From: Spartobacteria bacterium UBA695
Lineage (GTDB): Bacteria > Verrucomicrobiota > Verrucomicrobiia > Chthoniobacterales > Chthoniobacteraceae
Assembly (NCBI GenBank): GCA_002298145.1
Contig: DBMP01000013.1
Coordinates: 310,001 to 374,000, forward strand
Direction: 5' to 3'
DNA: 64,000 nucleotides
Position numbers and translations under genes: made by a program. Below are positions 16,919 to 25,480 of the stretch, piece after piece (within the stretch, counting starts at the first letter, position 1; every line of letters begins with the position of its first letter). The notes beneath the pieces are model-generated. The model was not told where the DNA came from and made no database searches. It worked only from the letters and a program-made list of their open reading frames with translations.

Positions 16919-16966
16919 GCTCTGACTACGAATCAGAAGGTTTCAGGTTCGACTCCTGACGGGCGC
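16919..16966 (+). other. attR-type site: 3' part of tRNA-Arg(ACG)
   Basis: The bases match the 3' half of a tRNA-Arg: anticodon stem TCTGA/TCAGA closing loop CTACGAA (anticodon ACG), a 5-nt variable loop, T-stem TCAGG/CCTGA around TTCGACT, acceptor strand CGGGCGC and discriminator A, with no encoded CCA. The D-arm and 5' acceptor strand are absent: the AT-rich DNA before it has no GCGCCCG. Such a 48-base tRNA tail is what site-specific integration into a tRNA gene leaves at the element end opposite the intact gene. The complete tRNA and probably the integrase lie left of the window. Confidence 0.85.
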
Positions 16967-17154
16967 AGTTCTTCTCGCTGAGGAACTTCCGCAAACCTCC
17001 ATCCGCTCCACTCCTGGCGAGCGAGGTCGCTTGAGCGCGAATGAACGCAGCCCGGCTCTCTGCGAAATTCAGGCCAATCTCTGGAGCGCGGCATTCTTTT
17101 TCTGGCGCAATGCGCGCTCTACCGTTATCGAAGGGGCCGCCAACACAAGTTTCC

Positions 17155-18762
17155 ATGCTCACCATTCGCGATCTCAAAAAAACCGTCGGGGGCCGTACGC
17201 TCTTTGAAAACGCCTCCATGCAAGTCAACTATGGAGAGCGCGTGGCATTGGTCGGCCCCAATGGCGCGGGTAAATCAACCCTTTTCGGGCTCATTCTGCG
17301 CAACGACGAGCCCGATTCCGGAACCGTCGACCGCGACGAATGGACCATGGTCGGCTATCTTCCCCAGGAGGGCGAAGCCGTTGGCGACGAAACGGTGCTC
17401 GACGTTGCGACCGGCCGCGCGGGTGAACTCGCCGCTCTGGAGTGCCGCCTCAAAGAACTCGAAGAAGCGGGCACGGTCGACACCCCGGAATACATGGAAG
17501 CCCATGCCAAGCACGACGCCCTCAACGACCCCCAGGTGGAGGCGAAGGCCAAGAAAATCCTCCACGGCCTCGGGTACCACGAGGATCAGTTCGGCCGCCG
17601 TGCCCGCGAGATGAGCGGCGGCTGGGTCATGCGCGCCCATCTGGCCCGCTTGCTCGTGATGGAGCCCGATCTCCTGCTCCTCGATGAGCCGACCAACCAC
17701 CTCGACCTCCTCTCCCTCCTCTGGCTCCAGGATTACCTCAAAACCTATTCCGGTGCCATCCTCCTTATTTCCCACGACCGCCAGTTCATGGACGAACTCA
17801 TCGAGACCGTCTACGAAATCAACGAAACGCAGCTCATTTCCTACACCGGCAACTATTCGGACTTCCTGCGCCAGCGCGAGGCGAACTACGAGCAGCAGCT
17901 CGCCGCCTATAACAACCAGCAAAAGGAAATCCGCGCCTTGCAGGAATTCGTCGACCGCTTCCGCTCCGTCGCTTCCAAAGCCTCGCAGGCCATGAGCAAG
18001 CTCAAGCAGATCGAGCGGATCAACAAACTCGAAAAACCGCTCCCCCCACGCAAACCCTTTCGCTTCCACATCCCGCAGCCTCCTCGCGGCGGCCAGCGAG
18101 CCATCACACTGGATAGTATCCACATGGCCTACGGCACGCACTCCGTCTACCAGGGCGTTGACCTCACCATCGAACGGGGCGAACGCACCGTGCTTGTGGG
18201 CCCCAACGGCGCGGGAAAATCGACCCTGCTCAAAATCCTCGCCGGAGTCGTCGAGTTCCAGAAAGGCGAACGCAAACTGGGCCACAACGCCAAGATCGGC
18301 TACTTTAGCCAGCACCGGGCCGACACCCTCGACGCCAACAAAACCGTCCTCGAAGAAGTCATGGACAGCGCCCCGGAGATCCGCGAAGACGAAGCCCGAG
18401 GGGTGCTCGGCTCGTTCCTTTTCCGCAAAGACGAGATCTACAAAAAAACCGGCGTCTTGAGCGGCGGCGAGAAAAGCCGACTCAATCTCATCAAATTCCT
18501 CGTGGACCCGCCCAACATCCTCCTCATGGACGAGCCCACGACCCACCTCGATATCCACAGCGTCGAATCGCTCATCCTCGCGCTTTCCTGCTACGAAGGC
18601 ACCCTGATTTTCATCTCTCACGATGTGCATTTCATCCGCCAACTGGCCACGAAAGTCATCCACGTCCACTCGGGCCAGCTTTATCCCTATCCCGGCGGAT
18701 ACGACTACTACCTTGAGAAATCCGGTGCCACCAACGACCGCGCGGCCCTGACCGCAAACTAG
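17155..18762 (+). CDS. ABC-F family ATPase, ribosome-associated
   Basis: 535 residues from the ATG at 17155 (MLTIRDLKK); a longer in-frame start at 17041 would add 38 atypical residues. Two ABC domains: Walker A GPNGAGKST in each, signature MSGGWVMRAHLARL and LSGGEKSRLNLIKF, Walker B LLLLDEPTNHLD and ILLMDEPTTHLD. The linker between them (about residues 245-310) is charged and helical, as expected of the ABC-F P-site interaction motif, and there are no membrane segments. The family (EttA, Uup, YbiT, YheS) binds the ribosomal E site and rescues stalled translation. It is the first core gene beyond the att site. Its stop codon TAG is part of the end of a MITE-like repeat. Confidence 0.9.
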   Translation: MLTIRDLKKTVGGRTLFENASMQVNYGERVALVGPNGAGKSTLFGLILRNDEPDSGTVDRDEWTMVGYLPQEGEAVGDETVLDVATGRAGELAALECRLKELEEAGTVDTPEYMEAHAKHDALNDPQVEAKAKKILHGLGYHEDQFGRRAREMSGGWVMRAHLARLLVMEPDLLLLDEPTNHLDLLSLLWLQDYLKTYSGAILLISHDRQFMDELIETVYEINETQLISYTGNYSDFLRQREANYEQQLAAYNNQQKEIRALQEFVDRFRSVASKASQAMSKLKQIERINKLEKPLPPRKPFRFHIPQPPRGGQRAITLDSIHMAYGTHSVYQGVDLTIERGERTVLVGPNGAGKSTLLKILAGVVEFQKGERKLGHNAKIGYFSQHRADTLDANKTVLEEVMDSAPEIREDEARGVLGSFLFRKDEIYKKTGVLSGGEKSRLNLIKFLVDPPNILLMDEPTTHLDIHSVESLILALSCYEGTLIFISHDVHFIRQLATKVIHVHSGQLYPYPGGYDYYLEKSGATNDRAALTAN

Positions 18763-18927
18763 GTAGTGTCGTCACAAGAGCCACAACGGCATCCACTTCG
18801 GCTTTTTGCGCCGTTTTGCAGCTATTTTTGGGTCAGTATTCACTAATATTGCCCTCAAAAATAACCACAAAACGGCATCAAAAATCCTTTGTGGCTGCCA
18901 TGCGCATCTCGTGCCGATACTACCTAG
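18759..18927. repeat. MITE-like element with terminal inverted repeats
   Basis: The ends are inverted copies: CTAGGTAGTGTCGTCACAAGA at 18759 against CTAGGTAGTATCGGCACGAGA read back from 18927, differing at 3 of 21 positions. Inside is a second imperfect pair of arms (GCCGTTTTGCAGCTATTTTTG against GCCGTTTTGTGGTTATTTTTG, centred near 18845). At 169 bp with no coding capacity it resembles a non-autonomous transposable element. CTAG at both tips could be a target duplication. It lies exactly between the stop codons of two convergent genes and may act as their terminator. Confidence 0.75.
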
Positions 18928-18933
18928 GGAGCG

Positions 18934-21057
18934 TTATTTTTGTTCCGGCTGGGGCGTCGGCGTTGGCGAGGGGGCAAAGATGGACGACCCGGCGGGCACG
19001 ACCCAAAGGCCGCTTACTTTTCCCGCCCGGTTGTACACGATTTTCAGATCCACCTGCATTCGTTCCCAGCGGCAGGGGACATAGGTGATGATGTATTCTT
19101 GAAAGATTTCCTGCCGGGGAGAGCCATGCCCCAGGTATTTTCCTCCGCCCGCGCCTAACTGCGCCCAGACGTTGCCGAGCATGGGTTCCGACATCGCGCT
19201 GCTCATCGTGGCGTCGAACTCCGCCCTCGCCTTGGCGAAGTCCCCCTTGGCGAGGAGATCGACAAAGGCCACAGCGCGGGTTTTCATATCACCGCTCGGG
19301 GCGGCAGGGACCGGCGAAGGCTTGGGAGCTGTTGATGCTGGCGCATCCGGCTGAATCTCGTTGATAATATGATCTGATATGGCCCCAGCGTGTGCGGCTG
19401 TCTCGGTCTGAGCTGTATTAGCGGGAGTCGCCAAGCGTTCGGGCCGGGTGTTGAGAATCACCTTGCCGATCACACTGGAGACAAGAATCTCCTGAAGCGG
19501 TTCGTTATGCCGCGCGATTTGCAGCATCCCGTGGGCGGGAGCTTGTGCCACGCGGGCAACCCGTACCTCGCGCCCCTGCCGATAGGCTACGAAATCACCG
19601 GGAACAAACTTGCGTCCCAGCTTAAAGACCAGAAGCTGGCTGCCACGGGGGATTTCCGGGAGTGCGGCATCGGTTGGCACCCGGTAGGGAGCAAGGAAGA
19701 AAAGCCGCGTTAACGCCGCAAGAACTGCGCAAATCATGACGATGGACAAGACCCATGTTATGGAGCGGCCCGAGGCGCATTTATCCAGACTGGCAAGCTG
19801 CGCCAAAGGTAATGCCCAGCCTTGCAACAGGCGAATCACCAAAAAAAGAGAGAGCAGCAGAACCCCCACCTCGAAATAAGCCCATGCCGAAAGAAAACGT
19901 TCGTTGCTATCAATCATAACGCCATTGAAGGCGATGCAAAGGATCAGAAGAACGAGCAAACCTCTCAGGCCGCACATCGCTACGGCCAGCCAGTGAATGA
20001 CCCGCTGACCGTTGCGTTGCCCGACAAGCGGCGGCCAGATCCGCCTTCTCCACGGTTGCTGCGAATCCGGCCTCGGAGCCTCTGTGGTGGAAGCGTCCGA
20101 AGGCGCCTTTCCTTCCCCAGCTTGCCGCGTCCCCGCGATCGTCTCCACCTCCGTTTTGACCTCCCCGGCTTGCTGATAACGCCGCTCCGGCTCTTTTTCC
20201 AACGCCCTGAGCACCACTTCATCCAGGCGCACATCCACGCGGACTTTGCGCGAGGGCGGCGCAAAGCGGCCCAGCGGCAGCTCGCCCGTGAGCATCTGGT
20301 AAAAGACAACGCCCAGGGAATAAATATCCGCCCGGTGATCGACCTCGTTGGGGCGTTCCACCTGTTCCGGGGCCATGTAGGCGGGCGTGCCCATTACGTC
20401 TTCCGCGCGGGTCAGCGTGAAGTCCCGCGCTTCGCGGCCCACGATTTTCGCGATGCCGAAGTCGGCGATTTTCACCCGGCCCGCCTTGTCGATGAGGATG
20501 TTCTCCGGCTTGATGTCGCGGTGAACGATGCCCTGGTTATGCGCATATTGAAGCGCATCGCATATTTGCGGGACGATGGCCAGCGCCTGGGCCGGAGCGA
20601 TGCCCCCCGCGGCTAAAACCTGCCGGAGGTTCGCGCCGTCCACGTATTCCATGATGAAATAGAAGAGCCCATTCACCTCCCCGGAGTCATGAACCGCAAC
20701 GATGTTCGGGTGGTCGAGCCGGGCGAGGGCCCGCGCTTCCCGGGAAAAGCGTTCGGCAAACGCCGGGTTGCGCTGCGCCGCCGGGAGGATCTTCAGAGCC
20801 ACCCAGCGGTCCAGCCCCTTGTGCCGGGCCTTGTAAACCGCCCCCATGCCGCCGCGCCCCAGCAGGTCCACGATCTCGAGCTGCGGAAAATAGCCCGCCA
20901 GCGCTTCCGGCGTGGGCGAGGGGATCTCGGGAGTTCCCCCGGTCCCGGCGGTTTGGGTCTCCATGCCGCGCTGCAACAAACACGCCGGGCAAAGGCCCTC
21001 GGGCGTTTCGCTGGGGAGGTTCGCGCCACATTGGGGGCACTGTTTTTCATCATTCAT
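18934..21057 (-). CDS. Membrane Ser/Thr protein kinase with zinc ribbon and DUF3887-like tail
   Basis: 707 residues. An N-terminal zinc ribbon (CPQC, then CPAC) precedes a Hanks-type kinase domain (about residues 57-320): glycine loop GRGGMGAVYKARH, catalytic lysine in VALKILP, HRDIKPEN, DFGIAKI, GTPAYMAPEQ. Three transmembrane helices follow (GLRGLLVLLILCIAFNGVMI, VGVLLLSLFLVIRLL, VLSIVMICAVLAALTRLFF), then a segment resembling the S24/S26 signal-peptidase fold (PRGSQLLVFKLGRKFVPGDFVAY). The C-terminus (VDLLAKGDFAKARAEF, then LKIVYNRAGKVSGLWVV) fits DUF3887. It lies 41 bases downstream of the ECF sigma gene on the same strand, so the kinase probably signals to, or is produced with, that sigma factor. 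Confidence 0.88.
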   Translation of the reverse strand: MNDEKQCPQCGANLPSETPEGLCPACLLQRGMETQTAGTGGTPEIPSPTPEALAGYFPQLEIVDLLGRGGMGAVYKARHKGLDRWVALKILPAAQRNPAFAERFSREARALARLDHPNIVAVHDSGEVNGLFYFIMEYVDGANLRQVLAAGGIAPAQALAIVPQICDALQYAHNQGIVHRDIKPENILIDKAGRVKIADFGIAKIVGREARDFTLTRAEDVMGTPAYMAPEQVERPNEVDHRADIYSLGVVFYQMLTGELPLGRFAPPSRKVRVDVRLDEVVLRALEKEPERRYQQAGEVKTEVETIAGTRQAGEGKAPSDASTTEAPRPDSQQPWRRRIWPPLVGQRNGQRVIHWLAVAMCGLRGLLVLLILCIAFNGVMIDSNERFLSAWAYFEVGVLLLSLFLVIRLLQGWALPLAQLASLDKCASGRSITWVLSIVMICAVLAALTRLFFLAPYRVPTDAALPEIPRGSQLLVFKLGRKFVPGDFVAYRQGREVRVARVAQAPAHGMLQIARHNEPLQEILVSSVIGKVILNTRPERLATPANTAQTETAAHAGAISDHIINEIQPDAPASTAPKPSPVPAAPSGDMKTRAVAFVDLLAKGDFAKARAEFDATMSSAMSEPMLGNVWAQLGAGGGKYLGHGSPRQEIFQEYIITYVPCRWERMQVDLKIVYNRAGKVSGLWVVPAGSSIFAPSPTPTPQPEQK

Positions 21058-21098
21058 ACCGATGGAAAAAGCAAAACGCGCCAGAGGTTACAAAAAAA

Positions 21099-21845
21099 TC
21101 AGCGGAATGCGGCGAAAAGTTGGCGGAGTTCCTCTTCCACCTCTCCCGGAGTGCCCACCGTCTGCGCGATGTCCTCCCGCAGCACCTCCCGGTAGCGTTT
21201 CCGCAGCCGGTGAACGGCCACTTTTACCGCTCCCTCGCTCATCCCAATAGAAGCGGCTATCTGGGCCTGGGATTCGGCTGGGCCATCGCCGGTGAGGCAG
21301 CCTTTGAGCGCCTCGAAGAGCGGCTCCTTGCCCGCCAGGGTGTATTCCCTCCGCAGCCGGGAAAGGGCCTGGTCCAACAGCGTCAGCGCCCATTGCCGCT
21401 CAAACGCCTTGTCGGGGGAAAGATCGTCGGTGGGCTCAATGCGCTGGCGCTTTTCCAGCGGAATCGCGTCAAAGGCAATCAGCGGGATGCCGCCCCCGCG
21501 TTTCAACGCCTGCGCCCGGTCCCATTCATTGGCCAGGAAATGTTTGAGCGAAGCGAGCAGGAATGAGCGGAACTTTCCCTTCGCGGGGTTCACAGAGCCC
21601 AGCCCGTTGCCCTGCAATAACTGCTCGAAGAACGCCTGGGTAAGGTCCTCCGCTTGCGGAATATCATAGCCCCGCCAGCGGATATACGCGAAAAGCGGCG
21701 GCCAGTAGCTTTGGCACAGCTCGGCCAAGGCTCGGGAGCCCGTTCCCTGCCCATGGCCCGCCGCCGCGAGCACGACCGTCCAGCGCGTCGCGGCGAAGAG
21801 GCTGGGGGTGGGGGAAGGCGAAGCAGTGGAATGGCTCAATGGCAT
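21099..21845 (-). CDS. ECF-type RNA polymerase sigma factor
   Basis: 248 residues. Region 2 is around YWPPLFAYIRWRGYDIPQAEDLTQAFFEQLL, with a linker and a region 4 HTH near the C-terminus (AQIAASIGMSEGAVKVAVHRLRKRYREVL). This long form, with an RWxVVL start and cotranscribed with a Ser/Thr kinase, is common in Verrucomicrobiota and Planctomycetota. There the kinase seems to replace an anti-sigma factor; that mechanism is known for related groups and only inferred here. Divergent from ald, with 180 bases between them. Confidence 0.9.
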   Translation of the reverse strand: MPLSHSTASPSPTPSLFAATRWTVVLAAAGHGQGTGSRALAELCQSYWPPLFAYIRWRGYDIPQAEDLTQAFFEQLLQGNGLGSVNPAKGKFRSFLLASLKHFLANEWDRAQALKRGGGIPLIAFDAIPLEKRQRIEPTDDLSPDKAFERQWALTLLDQALSRLRREYTLAGKEPLFEALKGCLTGDGPAESQAQIAASIGMSEGAVKVAVHRLRKRYREVLREDIAQTVGTPGEVEEELRQLFAAFR

Positions 21846-22025
21846 GAGGGAGGCTCTCCGTGGCTGAAAAACGAAACGCTTCGCGCGTTATACAACATTT
21901 GCCCCCGCCTGCCAGCGAATTACCGGAGCCTTTGCCTCAGCTCTCCGAGGCGTCAATAGGACGAAGGCATGGCCCCCGGCGTGCATTGTGCTATGTTGGT
22001 ACAATCCGCAACAGGAGCAGACGCT

Positions 22026-23150
22026 ATGATTATTGGAATTCTCAAGGAGATCAAAGCCGAGGAAAACCGGGTCGCCATGACCCCCGGCGGGGTGGATGCC
22101 CTGGTGCGCCAGGGACATATCCTGCTGGTTCAAACGGGAGCCGGAGTCGGCTCGGGCTTCGAGGACGACGAATATCGGGGGGCGGGGGCCGCGCTGGTGG
22201 CCGATCCCGCCGAGATCTACGCCCGCTCGGAGATGGTCATGCACGTCAAGGAGATCATGCCGCCCGAGTACGCCTTTCTGCGCCCTGGGCAGATCGTCTT
22301 TACCTACCTTCACCTGGCCGCCGACGAAGCCCAGACCCGCGCGCTCCTGGCCAGCGGCTGCGTGGCCATCGCCTACGAGACCATCCAGACCGACGACCAC
22401 CGCCTGCCGCTGCTCCAGCCAATGAGCGAGGTGGCCGGGCGCATGGCCGTGCAGGAGGGGGCGAAGTACCTCGAAATGGCCGAGGGGGGCCGCGGCGTGC
22501 TCCTGGGGGGCGTTCCCGGGGTGGAACCGGCGCGGGTGCTCATCATCGGCGGCGGCATTGTCGGCACGAACGCGGCGAAAATGGCCTGCGGCTTGGGTGC
22601 CGATGTCACCCTGGTGGACGCGAATCTCGACCGCCTGCGCTACCTGAGCGACGTCATGCCCGCCAACTGCAAGCTTATCATGTCCAACCCGCTGACCATC
22701 CGCGAACTGCTCCGGCATGCCGACCTGGTCATCGGTGCGGTGCTCATCCCCGGGGCCAAAGCGCCGAAACTCATCACGCGCGAGATGCTCGGGGTGATGA
22801 AGCGCGGCTCGGTCCTGGTGGACGTAGCCATCGACCAGGGCGGCTGTTTCGAAACCTCGCACGCCACCAAGCACAGCGACCCGGTTTACGTCGTCGACGG
22901 CGTCATTCACTACTGTGTGGGCAACATGCCCGGGGCCGTCGCCCGCACCTCCACCCTTGCACTGACCAACGCCACGCTGCCCTACGCGGCGACGCTGGCG
23001 GACAAGGGCTGGGTGAGGGCCGTGCGCGAGGACGAGGCGCTGGCCCGGGGGCTCAACGTCTGCAACGGCGTGCTAACCTACCTGCCCGTGGGCGAGGCGC
23101 TCGGGCTTCCCTCCAAACCGTGGGAGGAAGTGGTGCCCCGGGTGGAGTAA
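22026..23150 (+). CDS. ald: Alanine dehydrogenase
   Basis: 374 residues from the ATG at 22026, with CAGGAGC upstream. It catalyses the NAD-linked, reversible oxidative deamination of L-alanine to pyruvate and ammonia. The family start MIIGILKEIKAEENRVAMTP, the dinucleotide-binding motif GGGIVGTNAAKMACGLGADVTLVD (from about residue 177) and GSVLVDVAIDQGGCFETS are all present, and the length equals the usual 370-375. Its stop codon TAA is the first triplet of a palindromic repeat element. No cotranscribed neighbour. Confidence 0.93.
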   Translation: MIIGILKEIKAEENRVAMTPGGVDALVRQGHILLVQTGAGVGSGFEDDEYRGAGAALVADPAEIYARSEMVMHVKEIMPPEYAFLRPGQIVFTYLHLAADEAQTRALLASGCVAIAYETIQTDDHRLPLLQPMSEVAGRMAVQEGAKYLEMAEGGRGVLLGGVPGVEPARVLIIGGGIVGTNAAKMACGLGADVTLVDANLDRLRYLSDVMPANCKLIMSNPLTIRELLRHADLVIGAVLIPGAKAPKLITREMLGVMKRGSVLVDVAIDQGGCFETSHATKHSDPVYVVDGVIHYCVGNMPGAVARTSTLALTNATLPYAATLADKGWVRAVREDEALARGLNVCNGVLTYLPVGEALGLPSKPWEEVVPRVE

Positions 23151-23303
23151 TACGAATTACCTATTCAAACGCCACTAAATGGCTTCTCCAGTAAAAATAT
23201 TTCACGCAAAGCCGCAAAGGCGCAAAGGCGCAAAGGAGTCGAATGCATCTCCTCTTTGCGCCTTTGCGGCTTTGCGTGAGATTTGTCTGTATAAATCGTA
23301 TAA
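23148..23303. repeat. Palindromic MITE-like element, copy 1
   Basis: The long arm (TAATACGAATTAC..AAACGCCACTAAATGGC..AAAATATTTCACGCAAAG) opens at the stop codon of ald; the central palindrome CGCAAAGCCGCAAAGGCGCAAAG / CTTTGCGCCTTTGCGGCTTTGCG follows; the short arm ends at CGTATAA. Copy 2, on the other side of aroE, has the same arms in the opposite order. Related palindromes occur at 55126-55230 and, decayed, near 31627 and 48231. Confidence 0.8.
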
Positions 23304-23395
23304 CTAGGCTCCGCTCCCCCTCCGGCAGAATCGTAGGCGGCTTTCCTCCCTTGACTTGCCGCCGCAAATCCTTCGTGATGGGCCCCCCAAGAACG

Positions 23396-24331
23396 ATGAA
23401 ACCGGTTTATACCCTCGAAGATTTGCGCGACTGGAAAAACGCCACCGCCGGGGAGGCCCTTCCCATCCGCCTGGCCGTCTTTGGCGACCCCGTGGCCCAC
23501 TCCCTCTCGCCCCAGATGCACAATGCCGCCCTCGAAGCCTGCGGCATCCCCGCGCGCTACTGCCGCCTCCACATCCACCCGGAGGAACTGCCCGAGGCCC
23601 TTTCTCTGCTGCCCAAAGCCGGGTTCATCGGCGCGAATTTCACCATCCCCCACAAAGCCGCCGTGCTGGGCCTGCTCGATACCGTGGACGACCATGCGCG
23701 CAAGATCGGCGTGGTCAACACCGTCGTTGTCGGCGAGGACGGCCGGATGAGCGGCTTTAACACCGACGGCCCTGGCCTGCTGCGGGCCGTGCGCGCCGAG
23801 TTCGGCGTCGACCTGCGGGACCTGCGCGTCATGGTCCTGGGGGCGGGCGGCGGCGCGGGCCGGGCCATCTCCGCCCAGTGTGCCATCGAGAATTGCCAGC
23901 GGCTCGTGCTCGTCAACCGCACCTTCGAGAAAGCCCAACAAGTGGCGGCCGAGCTAGCCCCATATTTTAAAGACCCGCGCGTCTTTGGCCCCGCGCGCCG
24001 CCTGGAAGCCGTCCCGTGGGAGGAAAAAGAGCTGGCCCGCCAACTGGCCAACACAGACTTGGTCATCAACGCCACCTCCTGCGGCATGAAGCGCACCGAT
24101 CCCTCCGTGCTCCCCGCCTCCATTCTCCAGGCGAACCTGCTGGTTTACGATACCATCTACACCGCCCAGCTCACCCCGCTTCTGGCCGATGCGCAGTCCG
24201 TCGGCGCACGCGGGGCCAACGGAGCCTCCATGCTACTCTACCAGGGCGTGGGATCGTTTGAGCTTTGGTTCGAGCGCGAAGCCCCCGTCGAAGTGATGAA
24301 AGCGGCGATGGAGCAGGCGAAACACCTGTAA
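23396..24331 (+). CDS. aroE: Shikimate dehydrogenase
   Basis: 311 residues from the ATG at 23396 (an in-frame ATG at 23378 is also possible). It reduces 3-dehydroshikimate to shikimate with NADPH. It shows the substrate motif SLSPQMHNAAL, the catalytic-lysine region NFTIPHKAAV, the nucleotide-binding GAGGGAGRAISAQ, NRTFEKA and the C-terminal GANGASMLLYQG. Slightly longer than the 270-290 norm because of the N-terminal MKPVYTLEDLRDW segment, which in other lineages is sometimes part of a fused 3-dehydroquinate dehydratase region. The gene is bracketed by inverted copies of a repeat element, and its TAA stop is the first triplet of the second copy. Confidence 0.92.
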   Translation: MKPVYTLEDLRDWKNATAGEALPIRLAVFGDPVAHSLSPQMHNAALEACGIPARYCRLHIHPEELPEALSLLPKAGFIGANFTIPHKAAVLGLLDTVDDHARKIGVVNTVVVGEDGRMSGFNTDGPGLLRAVRAEFGVDLRDLRVMVLGAGGGAGRAISAQCAIENCQRLVLVNRTFEKAQQVAAELAPYFKDPRVFGPARRLEAVPWEEKELARQLANTDLVINATSCGMKRTDPSVLPASILQANLLVYDTIYTAQLTPLLADAQSVGARGANGASMLLYQGVGSFELWFEREAPVEVMKAAMEQAKHL

Positions 24332-24484
24332 TACGATTTACAGATAAAAGGCATTAAGTCTCACGCAAAGCCGCAAAGGCGCAAAGAAGGCAGGTGCGTT
24401 TCTTCTTTGCGCCTTTGCGTCTTTGCGTGAAATATTTTTTATAGAGTGGCCGTTTAGTGGCGTTTGACTATGAAAGTCGTATAA
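24329..24484. repeat. Palindromic MITE-like element, copy 2 (inverted)
   Basis: The short arm (TAATACGATTTACAGATAAAAGGCATTAAGTCTCACGCAAAG) opens at the aroE stop; the central CGCAAAG palindrome follows; then the long arm read backwards (CTTTGCGTGAAATATTTT..GGCCGTTTAGTGGCGTTTGACT..AGTCGTATAA), which matches the long arm of copy 1. It ends 6 bases before the gpsA stop, so it lies neatly between convergent genes and can form a strong hairpin terminator. Confidence 0.8.
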
Positions 24485-24490
24485 GCTGGA

Positions 24491-25480
24491 TCAATCCTCC
24501 GGCTTTGGCTCGCGGGAAAGAATCTCCGTGAGCACCTCGGCGGGCTTTTTCCCCTCGTAGAGAAGCCCGTAAACCGCGTCAATGATCGGCGTTTCCACCC
24601 CGTGCTTGCGGGCGCACTCGTAGGCGCTCAAGGCCGTCGGAACGCCCTCGGCTACCATCTGCATGGACCCCGCAATCTGCTCAAGCGTCTCGCCCTTGCC
24701 GACGCGCTCGCCCACGGCCCGGTTGCGGCTGTGGCGCGAGAAACAGGTCACCATCAGGTCGCCGATGCCGCTCAGGCCCCGGAAGGTCGCCTTGCGGCCC
24801 CCCAGCGCCGTGCCGATGCGGATCAACTCCACCAGCGCTCGTGTCACGAGGGCCGCCTTGCTGTTGTCGCCAAAGCCGAGGCCGTCGCTTACCCCGGCGG
24901 CAATCGCGAAAATGTTTTTGAGCGCCCCGCCCAGCTCGATGCCGGGCAGATCGGTGCTCGTGTAGACCCGGAAGGTCGGGCCGTTGAGTTCGAGCTGCAC
25001 GCGGGCGGCCAGATCAGAGTCCTCGCAGCCGAGCACCACCGCCGTTGGCATATTGATGGCCACTTCCTCCGCATGGCTGGGGCCGGAAAGTACGCCGAGG
25101 GGGCTCTGCGGCAGCGCTTCGCGTAAAATCTCGCTCATGCGCAGCCCCGTGCCTTGCTCGATGCCCTTGGTGAAGGAAACCAGCACTCCGCGCGGGTTGA
25201 CCTTGGCGAGCCCTGCGGCCACTCCGCGCATTCCCTTTGAGGGGGGGACCACCAGGATGAGATCCGCCCCGTCCACGGCCTCGGCCATGTTGGCGGTCGG
25301 GTTCACCGCGTCGTGCAGGCGCACGCTGGGCAGGAACGGGGTGTTTACGCGCGTTTCCCGGAGCGCTTCGATCAGCTTGGGCTCATAGCCCCAGAGAGAG
25401 ACGGTGCGGCCTTTGGAGGCCATGAGATTGGCGAGAGCGGTTCCCCAGCCCCCCGCTCCGATGACGGCTACAGGATTCAT
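24491..25480 (-). CDS. gpsA: NAD(P)-dependent glycerol-3-phosphate dehydrogenase
   Basis: 329 residues, the family length. It makes sn-glycerol 3-phosphate from dihydroxyacetone phosphate for phospholipid synthesis. Rossmann motif GAGGWGTALANLMASKG at residues 7-23, VVPPSKGMRG, SFTKGIEQGTGLRMSE, catalytic lysine region GGALKNIFAIAAGVSDGLGFG, and FRGLSGIGDLMVTCFS. Its start overlaps the plsY stop by 4 bases, so product and acyltransferase are made together. Confidence 0.95.
   Translation of the reverse strand: MNPVAVIGAGGWGTALANLMASKGRTVSLWGYEPKLIEALRETRVNTPFLPSVRLHDAVNPTANMAEAVDGADLILVVPPSKGMRGVAAGLAKVNPRGVLVSFTKGIEQGTGLRMSEILREALPQSPLGVLSGPSHAEEVAINMPTAVVLGCEDSDLAARVQLELNGPTFRVYTSTDLPGIELGGALKNIFAIAAGVSDGLGFGDNSKAALVTRALVELIRIGTALGGRKATFRGLSGIGDLMVTCFSRHSRNRAVGERVGKGETLEQIAGSMQMVAEGVPTALSAYECARKHGVETPIIDAVYGLLYEGKKPAEVLTEILSREPKPED

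Noticed and set aside
16926..17228. Minus-strand 100-codon frame ending ARQESNLKPSDS
   Set aside because: A well-known false translation of the antisense strand of a tRNA; it overlaps the tRNA-Arg fragment and the ABC-F start.
17275..18669. 464-codon minus-strand frame over the ABC-F gene
   Set aside because: A shadow of the high-GC coding frame; all motifs belong to the ABC-F protein.
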